From Epithemia pelagica (taxonomy: Eukaryota > Bacillariophyta > Bacillariophyceae > Surirellales > Surirellaceae), in contig OX337237.1 in assembly GCA_946965045.2 (NCBI GenBank), positions 558,001 through 622,000 of the forward strand: a stretch of 64,000 nucleotides of DNA, written 5' to 3'. The notes below the pieces were generated by a model that did no database searches, had not been told where the DNA came from, and was given only the letters and a program-made list of their open reading frames with translations. Positions 1-9,806 of the stretch are shown here, piece after piece (position 1 is the stretch's first letter; every line of letters starts with the position of its first letter). Position numbers and translations under genes: made by a program.

Positions 1-3000
1 TTCTATACTTGTTTGAAATTGATGGTCCATCACAACCATCAGAACCTAGTATATGTTGACAAAGTAACATTCGATGAAGCAAACAGGAACCCATTTCCTA
101 AGAAAATTCCTATGTCATCATGGAGACAACAGGATCCGAACACACTGATATTGGCGATCATTGCCTTGACAACAGCAACTGATGTCAGCGACCCAGCTTT
201 ATTGGCTTTCGAAATCGACAAAAAGATACTTCATATCTACGAACCAATACATAATCGATCAGACCAATACTGGGAAGGAACGACGCGTCATGTACTACGG
301 AAATGGGACCTGGTCAATACGTCAAAAGGTGCCCCGCCTGTCAGTCTATGTTATGACCCATCATTAGTGGAAGAAGATGAAACAACACATGATACAAACA
401 AGGAATGTAACAAGTGGCGATATCGCATTGTGAAAATGCCAGAACCTAAGAAGGATACTCCAAAGCCAATGCCACAAGCTATTGTGATCAGAATGCTTGG
501 AAACATAATGAGTAGTCGACCAAACCCGGGTCGGAAAGAAGGTCAGATAGACAAGAGTATGACGATATCCAATTGTTTTTCGAGTAATCAAATACGGTAC
601 AATAATGAATTTTCGAGAGGACTAGAGCATGCTGTTGAAGGCAATTCGATTTCTCCTTTGGTGTTGGGACCTGACAATTTCGATGGCAACAGCGACGACG
701 ATCCTGTTGAAGTGGGGTTTTCACGTGGTACCGATAAATACGAATACCAGGAGAACGTCGATCTATCTGATGGTGGGTGTTCAGAGACGTGGACTACGGA
801 TGGTGACATATTGTTCATACCGTGCCCGAGGGTGGGATTAGAACCCAAGGAGGTGTTACTTGACTCCAAACTTTCCAAGAGAGATATAAATCGATTGCTA
901 CCGACCGTTGTATATTGTCCAGATTCTTGTGTATGCTGTAACAGGGCATTGAAAACAGATACAGACAGCGAAGTCTGTACCCTCATCCCATGTGGACATC
1001 TGGTTCACGGAAATTGCTTACGAATACGGTTCAAGTATCATAATGTATGGTGTCCCCAGTGTGGACAAAAGATCAAGAGTAACATCCACATGTTTGGTGC
1101 GGAGAAGATAGAGGGACACAAGAAAACAGCGGAAGACACTACAACTACGAGCGAGGGATTCCCTCAAGAGGGACATAGGAAAACAGTCAAAGACACTACA
1201 ACTACGATTGAGGGACGCCCTGAAGAATCATCAAAAAAAACACCCGTGAGTAACAAGCCATCAACACTAGAACAAAGAGGAGTTGAGACAAAATACAAGC
1301 CCGAGGTTTGTTCGATTTGTATGACCAGAAAAGTGGATTGCGAACTGTTTCTTTGTAGACATACATTTTGTCGGGAATGTGTTGGAGATTGGATGCAGCG
1401 GGGCCACAACACATGTATGGTGTGCAGCCAGGATATTCAAAGTCTATTGTACTTCTGTCCTATGACACGTTCTGTTCAAAGAACATATACTCATCCTTCT
1501 GAACACAAAGCAATCTATCAGTCACCAGAGGGTGAGAAGCCTAAATACCAGCAATGGGGAGGAAATAACTCATCACGTTCCGTTGCAATGCCTGCGAATT
1601 GGGGTAACCGGAGTGAGCTGCCTGAAGAAAGACATAGAACAGAGCAAACCCAACATGATAACGAAAGAACCAAGGACAAGAGAGAGAATCCACATGGGCT
1701 GTGGGGAGGACGGAATCAGAACAACGTCCTATCGACAACTCGAAGCCCCAGAACAAATGAGTGGGGTTCGCTACCTGAACATGACAGACCAGTGTATTGT
1801 AAGCATGGACAGAATCGATTCAATGATGATCATCCAGGATCGAGAGGATCTAATACATCGGATTATCATGGGTCTCGTCATTCACATTTCGATCAAGATA
1901 ACCAACAAACTAGAAGAGGAGTCATTGAACGACAAGACCAACATGGATACCATGATAACCACCAAGACGAGTCTAGAGGGAGAAGAGATCAAATCATGGA
2001 AAACACTTACCGGGATAGAAAAAGAAGACATGATAATCAAAATCAATTGTCTAATCGACATTCGATGGATTGGAGGAGATTCTCTGGATACAACGAACAT
2101 TCGAGAGAACATACAAGGCACCATTCGGTATATAGAGATAGCCACAATCAATGGTCTAATCGACATCCGATGGATCCGATGGATTGGGAGAGATTCCCTG
2201 GATACAACGAACATTCCAGGCACCATTTGTCACTTAGAGACAGTCATCCTGGACACAACGATCATTCTAGGCGTACCCGTCAGAGAGAGCCTAACCGTCC
2301 CTCAACTGATAGAGGTAATAGTCAACCAAATCAATCACCTCGTAGAGAGAGAGAAAAGGACATTCATCACACTACAGCGAGTCGTGGAGGGCAGGATGGC
2401 CTATCCAAACTTGGTTGGAATTCCAAGGACAATCAGGAGAGGGATGATCGGAACAGACAGAGCGGTCAGAAAGCAACCTCCAGTCACCAAGATGAATGTG
2501 GACAAGGAGAAGAGATACAAAGCAGAGATGGCAACGGTTCTACAGACAAACAAAAGGGCAAGGAATGTGGCAAGCAAGAGATTGTTGCTTACGAACAACA
2601 CGGAAATTCTGGAGAGAACGGGTCTAAGAATGCCAACAACACACCTGACAGTGATAATCCGTCTAGCTGTCACAATGACAGTGTCAACCAAGATGATGCG
2701 ACACAAACCAAAGAAGGAAAGGATAGTACAGACAAACAAAAAGGTAGCAACAAGAACAACGATGACCAAATGACAAAAAACGACCATAACAAGGGAAGTA
2801 GCATCAACACGACAACACAAACGGATCAGCGCATACAAGACGAACGAGGTACGAAGGAGATTCACAAGTCTCCAATACACGGTAATCATGACGATACTGA
2901 CGAACAGAATACTTCACCGGAAAGGAAAAGAAAAGAATCTAAGACCATTGGTTCATCCAGGGGACTACCCACGAACAAGCAACGACGACAAGAGGGCCTA

Positions 3001-4899
3001 TCGAAGTTGACACTAACACATGAAACGATGAAGAAGTATAAGAGACGACAGGCTGAGAAACCTAGCCATTTGACGACAAAATTCTCCAAACCAAATGAAT
3101 CCGATCATACAGAAATGTGTTTTTTTGGAATTCCTGACATGGACAAGGTAGCAAAAAGACTACGCGACTTACTATCACTCTGTCTCAGTAGCAATGATGA
3201 TCGGAGAATGTTCGGCATCTGCTATACAAAGGTTCTGAAAGACTACGACATCACACCAACAGACCTCCAGACAATCATGGGAAAATTACCTAACATATAC
3301 GAACAAATGAAAGACATGGTTGGTGAGGTGACGGAAGATCCAGCAAGCCATTGTTGTTTCGAAGACAACAAGCTTCATGTGACAGAATGTGACCCGAAGT
3401 TCTTAACAACCCGGTCTCCATGTGCCTTCTTGGTAGAATGTGTACTGAATCGCTGTCAACGACATAAGGGACATCGGAAATACCCCAAAACCGTGTGGTC
3501 TGCGTTTGACGATACAATCTTCCATTGTCGCACATCCAAGAAAAACTGTGATGATTGTATGGACCATATTTTCCATGACGTGATCGTTATCATCCCTTTG
3601 GCCGGTATTTTTTATACTTCGGCAATGATAATGAATACTGGGTATGCAACATCGGAATGCACTTCATCTTTGGTAGCACTACCTATATCCTGGCTGCGCT
3701 TACGACATTCCGACGGCCAACCAAGTGGTGGGGCATTCCTCAAAAAGGTTGTCAAGTGTTGGTGTATTGATTGGACACAAAGTGCAAAGAGAGTTGTCCA
3801 TGAATGCTACCAAGCGTCTGATGTTGAAAGTGGTTCTCCACTTTGGGCCCCTGATCATTACACAAGTGAAAAGTCCAGACCAAAAATGACACCAAATGAC
3901 CAACATTCTCTTAGAGTGTGGTATCGTGAAACACTGCTGAATAAAGCCAGTGCTAACAAGACTGGATGCCGAAAGTACGTCCATGGAGCATTGTATAGAA
4001 ACCTGTCCCCTCCGCCTGATACTTCGGTCCGTCCGCTCCTGTTTGATGTAAGGGATACCGGAGAAGATACAACATTCATTGTTCGGACACGTGGGTACGC
4101 GGGTAAAAACGAAACCATCAGCCATATCAAAGTGACAACACTTCAGCAAAATGACAAAAACCTACTTTCATTGTTACACAAGAGGTCATGTCACTTCGCG
4201 CAGAGCGGTACACTAGAGAGATCAGCCAATGCAAGGTGTAACCATGGTGATATGGGGACCATGACATCTGTTGGTGTGTGCACAAAAACGGGTGGCAGAA
4301 GTACATTCTTTTCTGACAAACTTTTCAAAATATCTCCAAACATGATGAATATATTGCCAAAAATCTGTGGAGGTGTTCGGCGATTCTGTGAGAGGAAATT
4401 CCCTGGTGTGTTATCGGCTTTCAGACACCTGGAAACAAACTTCGGTTTGGATGTCCCAAACGAATTGGGAGGAAACGAAAGGGGTGTGTCATCATCCATC
4501 ATTTTGAGTTGCGATTTGATGAATGCAAGCCACTATGATATTCATGATGCATCAGTGTCCTTTACAATCTGGACAGAAACCAACCCGGGCAGCACCAACA
4601 ATTGGTATTTTGTCCTTCCCAATGTCCTTATAAAGCATAAGGACATGACTTATCATGGGCTTTGTATCCGGTTATTCCATGGCATTGCGATCGCATGGGA
4701 CGGGAGAATCATCAGACATGGAACATCTGTCCATACACACTCCATACCACCGAAAGACAAGAATGTGGGAAATCATACGATTGGTTGGTTTTTTAGCACA
4801 AATGCAAGATCTTTGAGTGCTACCGTAACACAAAACGAGGATGACAATTCTCATGAAATTGGAGGCTTTGCGTCGGGCCAGAAATCTAGTGACGAATAG
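1..4899 (+). CDS. RING-RING protein with C-terminal 2OG-Fe(II) dioxygenase-like domain (5' partial)
   Basis: The frame is already open at base 1 with no convincing start, so the N-terminus lies outside the window; residue numbers below count from base 13. The first ~150 residues are not recognised. Residues ~302-353 form a Cys/His cluster of RING type (CxxC, PCGHLVHGNC, CPQC). Residues ~430-475 form a second, clearer RING (CSICM, CRHTFCREC, CMVC), so E3 ubiquitin-ligase activity is likely by family knowledge. Residues ~520-1000 are a very hydrophilic R/H/D/N/Q-rich linker. The last ~200 residues carry the order expected of a double-stranded beta-helix oxygenase: an HYD triad (H1507, D1509) in NASHYDIHDAS, then WYFVLPN and a distal His (H1569) in IRHGTS. 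I infer an Fe(II)/2-oxoglutarate enzyme; the 2OG-binding basic residue was not pinned down. RING plus oxygenase in one chain is unusual. Whether it is host or transposon cargo is open. Confidence 0.6.
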   Translation, partial: FYTCLKLMVHHNHQNLVYVDKVTFDEANRNPFPKKIPMSSWRQQDPNTLILAIIALTTATDVSDPALLAFEIDKKILHIYEPIHNRSDQYWEGTTRHVLRKWDLVNTSKGAPPVSLCYDPSLVEEDETTHDTNKECNKWRYRIVKMPEPKKDTPKPMPQAIVIRMLGNIMSSRPNPGRKEGQIDKSMTISNCFSSNQIRYNNEFSRGLEHAVEGNSISPLVLGPDNFDGNSDDDPVEVGFSRGTDKYEYQENVDLSDGGCSETWTTDGDILFIPCPRVGLEPKEVLLDSKLSKRDINRLLPTVVYCPDSCVCCNRALKTDTDSEVCTLIPCGHLVHGNCLRIRFKYHNVWCPQCGQKIKSNIHMFGAEKIEGHKKTAEDTTTTSEGFPQEGHRKTVKDTTTTIEGRPEESSKKTPVSNKPSTLEQRGVETKYKPEVCSICMTRKVDCELFLCRHTFCRECVGDWMQRGHNTCMVCSQDIQSLLYFCPMTRSVQRTYTHPSEHKAIYQSPEGEKPKYQQWGGNNSSRSVAMPANWGNRSELPEERHRTEQTQHDNERTKDKRENPHGLWGGRNQNNVLSTTRSPRTNEWGSLPEHDRPVYCKHGQNRFNDDHPGSRGSNTSDYHGSRHSHFDQDNQQTRRGVIERQDQHGYHDNHQDESRGRRDQIMENTYRDRKRRHDNQNQLSNRHSMDWRRFSGYNEHSREHTRHHSVYRDSHNQWSNRHPMDPMDWERFPGYNEHSRHHLSLRDSHPGHNDHSRRTRQREPNRPSTDRGNSQPNQSPRREREKDIHHTTASRGGQDGLSKLGWNSKDNQERDDRNRQSGQKATSSHQDECGQGEEIQSRDGNGSTDKQKGKECGKQEIVAYEQHGNSGENGSKNANNTPDSDNPSSCHNDSVNQDDATQTKEGKDSTDKQKGSNKNNDDQMTKNDHNKGSSINTTTQTDQRIQDERGTKEIHKSPIHGNHDDTDEQNTSPERKRKESKTIGSSRGLPTNKQRRQEGLSKLTLTHETMKKYKRRQAEKPSHLTTKFSKPNESDHTEMCFFGIPDMDKVAKRLRDLLSLCLSSNDDRRMFGICYTKVLKDYDITPTDLQTIMGKLPNIYEQMKDMVGEVTEDPASHCCFEDNKLHVTECDPKFLTTRSPCAFLVECVLNRCQRHKGHRKYPKTVWSAFDDTIFHCRTSKKNCDDCMDHIFHDVIVIIPLAGIFYTSAMIMNTGYATSECTSSLVALPISWLRLRHSDGQPSGGAFLKKVVKCWCIDWTQSAKRVVHECYQASDVESGSPLWAPDHYTSEKSRPKMTPNDQHSLRVWYRETLLNKASANKTGCRKYVHGALYRNLSPPPDTSVRPLLFDVRDTGEDTTFIVRTRGYAGKNETISHIKVTTLQQNDKNLLSLLHKRSCHFAQSGTLERSANARCNHGDMGTMTSVGVCTKTGGRSTFFSDKLFKISPNMMNILPKICGGVRRFCERKFPGVLSAFRHLETNFGLDVPNELGGNERGVSSSIILSCDLMNASHYDIHDASVSFTIWTETNPGSTNNWYFVLPNVLIKHKDMTYHGLCIRLFHGIAIAWDGRIIRHGTSVHTHSIPPKDKNVGNHTIGWFFSTNARSLSATVTQNEDDNSHEIGGFASGQKSSDE

Positions 4900-5491
4900 A
4901 GATTTCTAATATACAAGACCATGCCCACCTATCAGCAAAACCACTACCTACCATCAATCAATGCCTATGATACCCCAAGGGTCTCTAGAAAATTTGGAGC
5001 CATTCGATTTCTAGAAGAATGTCTTTGCTCCATGTCCATAGAATTTTGGGACGACGGCAACACCACACCGGTAGGGTCTATTGCAAGTCTTTTGGTTGAT
5101 GATAGACAAATTCAGAGCCTTTACCGTCCATGCAAATGATACCCAAATGGTCTATACGAAAATTTGGAGCCATTCGAGTTCTAGAAGCATGTCATTGTTC
5201 CATGTCCATGGAATTTTGCAAAGCCACACCGATAGGTCAGCCCAGCGAGTGAAACGCGACCATGTTGGGAATGATTACACTTATCCTCACAGTATGTGGT
5301 AATACTCACAGTGAATAGTATAGTGTGACGATTTCTGTACACAAACGCGACCGATCGGTTATCCGTGGATCTATTTCCAGTTGAACTCTCGTTCATATGA
5401 CAGCAGAGGTTTCATAAAAATCCAAAGAAGAAGCAACAAGTACAGGTATTTGCATTCACAGCAAAACGAAGAGAAGGATACTGCAAACAGA
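4900..5491. other. Intergenic stretch with a diverged direct repeat
   Basis: No gene is supported. Two similar tracts occur: around 4968-5050 (TATGATACCCCAAGG..., AATTTGGAGCCATTCGA, CATGTCCAT) and around 5134-5217 (ATGATACCCAAATGG..., AATTTGGAGCCATTCGA, CATGTCCATGGAATTTTG). They look like a roughly 85-bp direct repeat with a period of about 165 bp. The remainder leads into the next plus-strand gene. Confidence 0.5.
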
Positions 5492-6448
5492 ATGGCTGAC
5501 AATCCAGAGGACCAACCGGAGGATGAATCGGGAGATGAATCGGAGGAAGAAGAATCGGAGGAAGAAGATTTTTATGTTCGGGAACGTAGACGACGACGAG
5601 AAATGCGGGCGATCAACGACAGGAATTTGGAAGTGAATGATCGGCCTTGTTTCAGGGACGCTGGGAGGATCTTTTTTGATTACGATAATGAAGAAGAAGA
5701 TGTACCACAAGTCATAGAACAACTCAGAGAAGAGATGCGTGTCGGTCATGAAATCCAGACTGAATTCAAACGGTTGGTGGACGAAATGCTTAGAGGTGAG
5801 AAACTCTGTCCATACTGTGTTATCCTTGGTCGTCCCACACCACATCACCAGTGCAATCATGGAAATACTACAGTGGTAACACGTGCGGCATATCTCGATT
5901 ATTCAGTTATCTGGCAGCAGAATTTTTTGATGCGTTGTAACTTATGTCACCGCCACAGGCATCCAACATTTCATTGTCAGGTGTGTAGGGAATTTTTCCG
6001 AATTCCCGAACGCTCAATACCTTTTGGGATTCCACAACCAGATTTGGATTCATGCAGTGTCTGTGTGGAATCTGAGAACAAGCACTTCGTGTGGCAGTTC
6101 TGTATGCTCATACGCCATATTGTGGCGCGTACTTTTCAAATAACATCATTTTACGATGGTGTGAACTTTCCCCGTCAAATCACCTGGCCAATGTTTACTA
6201 TTGTCCGCAGCGTTTGGCTTGAGGAATTGCGATCCCGTTTCTATTTTGATGATAACGATTGTGCCCCATACGATTATGCCCGAGCATCTGATAAAACATG
6301 GGCAGTATGGTTGCTTTCGTTGCCTCATTCTACGGCTGGTTTTCGCAACTACATGCCACTCTTTGTCAGGTGCTTCCGTAATTGTCTCGAAAGAATGGCT
6401 GAGACGGCGGAGTTGGAACGTGGAAATATGGATGGTAATGATCATTGA
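5492..6448 (+). CDS. Cys-rich protein, family shared with the opposed gene at 6510-7637
   Basis: A 318-aa protein starting at the first ATG of the frame (the frame is open ~110 nt further up but only from TTG). Residues ~1-25 are strongly acidic (E/D runs), followed by an RRRRR patch. From residue ~107 there is a series of Cys/His pairs (CPYCVI, HHQCNHG, CNLCHRHRH, CQVC, CSVC) suggesting two or more structural zinc sites. The C-terminal half has FVWQFCMLIRHIVARTF, WAVWLLSLP and NYMPLFVRCFRN. The neighbouring minus-strand gene has the same three blocks in the same order, so the two are diverged paralogues facing each other tail to tail, ~60 bp apart. I do not recognise the family. Nuclear or transposon-linked roles are possible but unsupported. 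Confidence 0.55.
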   Translation: MADNPEDQPEDESGDESEEEESEEEDFYVRERRRRREMRAINDRNLEVNDRPCFRDAGRIFFDYDNEEEDVPQVIEQLREEMRVGHEIQTEFKRLVDEMLRGEKLCPYCVILGRPTPHHQCNHGNTTVVTRAAYLDYSVIWQQNFLMRCNLCHRHRHPTFHCQVCREFFRIPERSIPFGIPQPDLDSCSVCVESENKHFVWQFCMLIRHIVARTFQITSFYDGVNFPRQITWPMFTIVRSVWLEELRSRFYFDDNDCAPYDYARASDKTWAVWLLSLPHSTAGFRNYMPLFVRCFRNCLERMAETAELERGNMDGNDH

Positions 6449-6509
6449 CATATATTATAAATCTTGTTATCTGTTCCCAGTTTGCCTTTCGAAGAAGTCG
6501 AGAGTTTGT

Positions 6510-7637
6510 TTAATACAATGGTTTCGATGAACACATCAAGGCTGTGTAACAATGACGGAAGAACGGCATGTAATTGTAGTATCGACCGAAAGACATGGAG
6601 ACAAGCCATTTAGACCAGGAGTCTTGGTCAAGAACATGACAAAATGGAGATGTGTACTGAGAAGACTCCATCGGATCTCGCAGTTCGTTGTACATCAACT
6701 CTGTTGCGTTTTTGATAATATCCTGTGCATGTTTGGGAATCGTGCCTGGTCCTTTGCAATTGGGCTTCAATTGTGAGTACACCAACGCCCGTCCAGCAAT
6801 ATGACAGAATCGCCAGACGAAGTACTTGTTGCAAGAGTTCCAACAACCATGCGAGAAGACGCATTCTGAATAAGAATTGCATGGCCTTAAGCAAGACTTA
6901 CACACCAATGGAACCTTGTTTATGTCTGATTCTTCGCGTGTGATATTCATCGAATCATGGATATACAGGGCTTCGGTGCAACAACGTTCATTCCCACCTG
7001 AATCACATCCGTTCATGGGCACTCCACAACCATAACAACAATCGGCACATGAGAGAGATTTACCGAAGCGATGCCAACATTTTCCTGTAAGTCTACGATC
7101 TGTTGAAAGGTTGTCGGTTACAAAACACCAAGGACAGACTGGCTCTGGGGGAACATCATTGGATCCATAGATTTTATTGACAAGCTCAGTGAACCGAATA
7201 ACTTCGAGATGCAGCTTATCTCGGTTTGCTCTTGGTTTACACATTGGAGGAGAGTCATGTAATAGCAAGATTGGAATAGTAGATGGATCGGCAACCTTGA
7301 GCTTCTTCTTATATGGGTTTGGGATCAACTGATACGATGGGCGCTTGATTGGTGGAAGTTTCTTCTCCTCTTCTTCCTTGGTATCAAGCTTAGAAGACGG
7401 AAGTGGATGACATTTGATTATTGATTTGGACGCAGGCGGTGGCTTCTTGTCATGTTCACCGTCGCAAGTTTTCGGGGTTGGAGAGTGCGTTTTGACCATT
7501 GGGGTCTCTATTTCCTCTAGCTCGTATGGGTTGATCATCATTTCTTCATTAGATGGAGGTATCTTTGTGACTGGAAAGTTTGGTTTGACCACCAAGGGTG
7601 GAACTGTTTTCTTCCTCGATTTGTATGGGTTGATCAT
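6510..7637 (-). CDS. Cys-rich protein with NPY repeats, paralogue of the gene at 5492-6448
   Basis: A 375-aa protein starting at ATG 7637. The N-terminal ~125 residues are disordered, Pro/Lys/Glu-rich and contain three diverged repeats of an (I/P)NPYxxxx unit. From residue ~165 a long Cys series appears (CPWCF, CWHRF, CADCCYGCGVP, CCTEA, CKSCLRPC, C...HGCWNSCN), fitting several zinc sites. The end carries FVWRFCHIAGRALVYSQ, WSKWLVSMS and NYMPFFRHCY, matching block for block the plus-strand neighbour. The central Cys module differs more than the C-terminal half, which suggests that the C-terminal half is the conserved core. No catalytic motif was seen and the function is unknown. Confidence 0.55.
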   Translation of the reverse strand: MINPYKSRKKTVPPLVVKPNFPVTKIPPSNEEMMINPYELEEIETPMVKTHSPTPKTCDGEHDKKPPPASKSIIKCHPLPSSKLDTKEEEEKKLPPIKRPSYQLIPNPYKKKLKVADPSTIPILLLHDSPPMCKPRANRDKLHLEVIRFTELVNKIYGSNDVPPEPVCPWCFVTDNLSTDRRLTGKCWHRFGKSLSCADCCYGCGVPMNGCDSGGNERCCTEALYIHDSMNITREESDINKVPLVCKSCLRPCNSYSECVFSHGCWNSCNKYFVWRFCHIAGRALVYSQLKPNCKGPGTIPKHAQDIIKNATELMYNELRDPMESSQYTSPFCHVLDQDSWSKWLVSMSFGRYYNYMPFFRHCYTALMCSSKPLY

Positions 7638-7832
7638 TGTTTGAAGAGGAGTAGAATAGCTTTACTGACTGAAGACTGAGGATGACTTTTGGAAAACGAT
7701 GGAAAGTATCTACTATTTCATCCAATTTGTGTGTGACACTCTGAGTTGAATTGGTCGGCTCGCGTACGGTTGGGGGGGAGATTAGGAGGGGAGTGCTGGT
7801 ATGTGACAACCCCCCATAGAGGCAAATTATGA

Positions 7833-9035
7833 TCATGACGTCGAATTGCTAACGGATTGTTTCAATCTTTCTTTCATTTCATTACAGCGTTTCTCGAGAT
7901 TGTCACGGGCACTTTCATTGAATTCGGAAGCCCATTCTTTGATGTTGCGTACGGCCCAGACATTGTCACTAAAGTTTCTCAAATTACGACTGTCTTCTTG
8001 GAGTAAATCTTTTTCAAGTGAAGAATGGAAATATGTTGGGATAGAATCACGGTCTTGAATCATTTCTGGGTTCTCATCCACTACACCAACAACCTCAACA
8101 ATATTCCGGAGTGGAACCATGACAATTTCAGCTATTCGATGTAGGTCAAAACGCTTACGCCATTTTTGAAAGAGAACGGATGATTTCTCGATATCAGCTG
8201 TACTCCGTACATATGTTGTTCGGAGAAGGACATGGGTCATCTCGGGTGAAGTTGAAGGTTGACATACCGGTGATGGTTGCATTTGTATGTGGTCTGTTCG
8301 AGTAATGGGTATTTGAATGAAGCATATCGTTTGACATAGGATGGTATCAAATTCTCCGAGAGGTTGGTTGTATACCTCATCAAGAGGTTTCCTTTTTTTC
8401 TTTGGAACTTTAGCCATCACCCAATCTCTCCATGGCCCCTCGCTTTGATAATTCGGATGAGCCCGTATATTTCCTATCCTGGGGTCTTCGAACTTAAGTT
8501 CTGTGCTCCCGAACCATTCCAGTGTGGTTGAAGTCTCATTTGTTGGATCATCACTCATCCCGTCTATATGATGAAAAAAGCGTTTGTAATGTAATCGAAA
8601 GAAGTGATTACAAAACTGTGGCAATGTCATGTCATGATTTGTTTTGGAATGGAATTCAATATTCACTGATACCACATCCTCCTCGTGTGGTGCTGCTGTC
8701 AATCGCCTGTGTACACTACTCGTCTGGTTTCGGTTTGATCCGTCTTGTTCTTTTCTGGTCGTGCCTGGAACTTGAATCGACATACCCAATGGAGACGGAA
8801 GATCCTTGTCTATTTCATCTGATGACTGGTCTTGATTATCACCAGAAGTATGTACGTTCGTGTGAGGTACTGGAATCAAACATTTTTCTCTGGTCATGGA
8901 TACTACTATGACCGTTCCACGGCTATTCGAGGTTGATGTGGTAGGGAGTTGGTTTTGGGATCCCTTTTTTCTCCTTATTTCATAAGGCGACTTCCCTTCC
9001 TGGAGAAAGGTGACATGATCTTCTTCAAGACCTGT
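7833..9035 (-). CDS. Transposon-protein-like gene, 5' end cut off by an LTR
   Basis: The first ATG in the remaining frame is at 8897 (354 aa), but the frame stays open upstream to 9035, where the LTR of the Copia element begins, so the N-terminus is missing. Near the middle, a segment reads IRAHPNYQSEGPWRDWVMAK followed ~25 residues later by GEFDTILCQTICFIQI. In my experience this HPNY...DWV...Q pattern recurs near the C-terminus of CACTA/KDZ-like eukaryotic transposon proteins; this is family memory, not an alignment. The last ~60 residues look like a charged helix (NLEKRCNEMKERLKQ). It is probably a truncated relic of a DNA transposon to which the preceding three genes may also belong. Confidence 0.4.
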   Translation of the reverse strand, partial: TGLEEDHVTFLQEGKSPYEIRRKKGSQNQLPTTSTSNSRGTVIVVSMTREKCLIPVPHTNVHTSGDNQDQSSDEIDKDLPSPLGMSIQVPGTTRKEQDGSNRNQTSSVHRRLTAAPHEEDVVSVNIEFHSKTNHDMTLPQFCNHFFRLHYKRFFHHIDGMSDDPTNETSTTLEWFGSTELKFEDPRIGNIRAHPNYQSEGPWRDWVMAKVPKKKRKPLDEVYNQPLGEFDTILCQTICFIQIPITRTDHIQMQPSPVCQPSTSPEMTHVLLRTTYVRSTADIEKSSVLFQKWRKRFDLHRIAEIVMVPLRNIVEVVGVVDENPEMIQDRDSIPTYFHSSLEKDLLQEDSRNLRNFSDNVWAVRNIKEWASEFNESARDNLEKRCNEMKERLKQSVSNSTS

Positions 9036-9806
9036 TGAGACTGTTAATCTGGCAGAACTCTCATTGAGAATTCAGAAGGGTAATAGGTAGTTGGGTAAAA
9101 GGCTCGCTGAGCCGACAATCGAATCACCAACCGATACAACAATCCTCCACGGGTCAGAGAAGAGTTGCAAGTCGAAGTCTGCCGTGGGTGGGGGCAGTCG
9201 GTCCACTGATAAGAGGTTAGTCTTAAGATGAGTGTTAAAATGGTGATATTAATGATTGTGAGATGATTACTAACTAAGGTGTTTGATGAAGGTCGAGGTC
9301 CTGGCTTCTGTATACGGCCATGGATCTGGTGTGATAGGTCCTCAAATGGTTGGAGTAGACCTGCATTGTTGTATTGAAAGTATATGCAATTGTATATCAT
9401 ATACCAATGCCAACAGCTCTTGCTTTGTTGTGATATAGGTAGTTTTCTTGGCGCATTGTTGATTGCATTCTTGGAATTGTGGGAATGGAAATATGGTCTC
9501 GCGTGATCGTGATTCGTGCTTTGATTACTTAGGTCGTTGAGGTAAGTCGTGGAGGTGCTCACTCGGATCTTGATTGCGCGCGCTTGAGAATATTGGGCGC
9601 GCACGTGATGGGCCATAGTCAATATCCGAGCGGTCGCCGATAGCGCGTGCATTGCGAGCATGCCTTGGCCAAAATTAAAGGTCCGCGAGCATGCCGTCAT
9701 TCTTTTCTCACTTTTACACAAATGTCATCGGATGCCATAAAATACTAGCATCAGTCGATGTGTTGTAGATTCCACCACCACCTACTTAAAGGTGAGAATC
9801 CTAACA
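9036..9806 (-). repeat. 3' LTR of the non-autonomous Copia element
   Basis: 771 bp, nearly identical to 13699-14469. The three differences I see are T/C in the GTCGAAGT(C)(T/C)GCCG stretch, A/G in GCGC(A/G)TTGTTG and G/T in AGCGC(G/T)TGCATT. The stop codon of the internal frame lies 25 bp inside this LTR. Confidence 0.9.

Noticed and set aside
1532-2773. A 413-codon frame overlapping the RING-oxygenase gene
   Set aside because: It is a shifted reading of the R/H/D-rich low-complexity linker; the main frame explains the sequence.
7549-7836. A 95-codon frame upstream of the Cys-rich gene
   Set aside because: It overlaps the 7637 start in another frame and has no coding character.
9044-9721. 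A 225-codon frame on the minus strand spanning each LTR (also 13707-14384)
   Set aside because: It lies wholly within the LTR, has no recognisable domain, and its presence in both copies follows from LTR identity.
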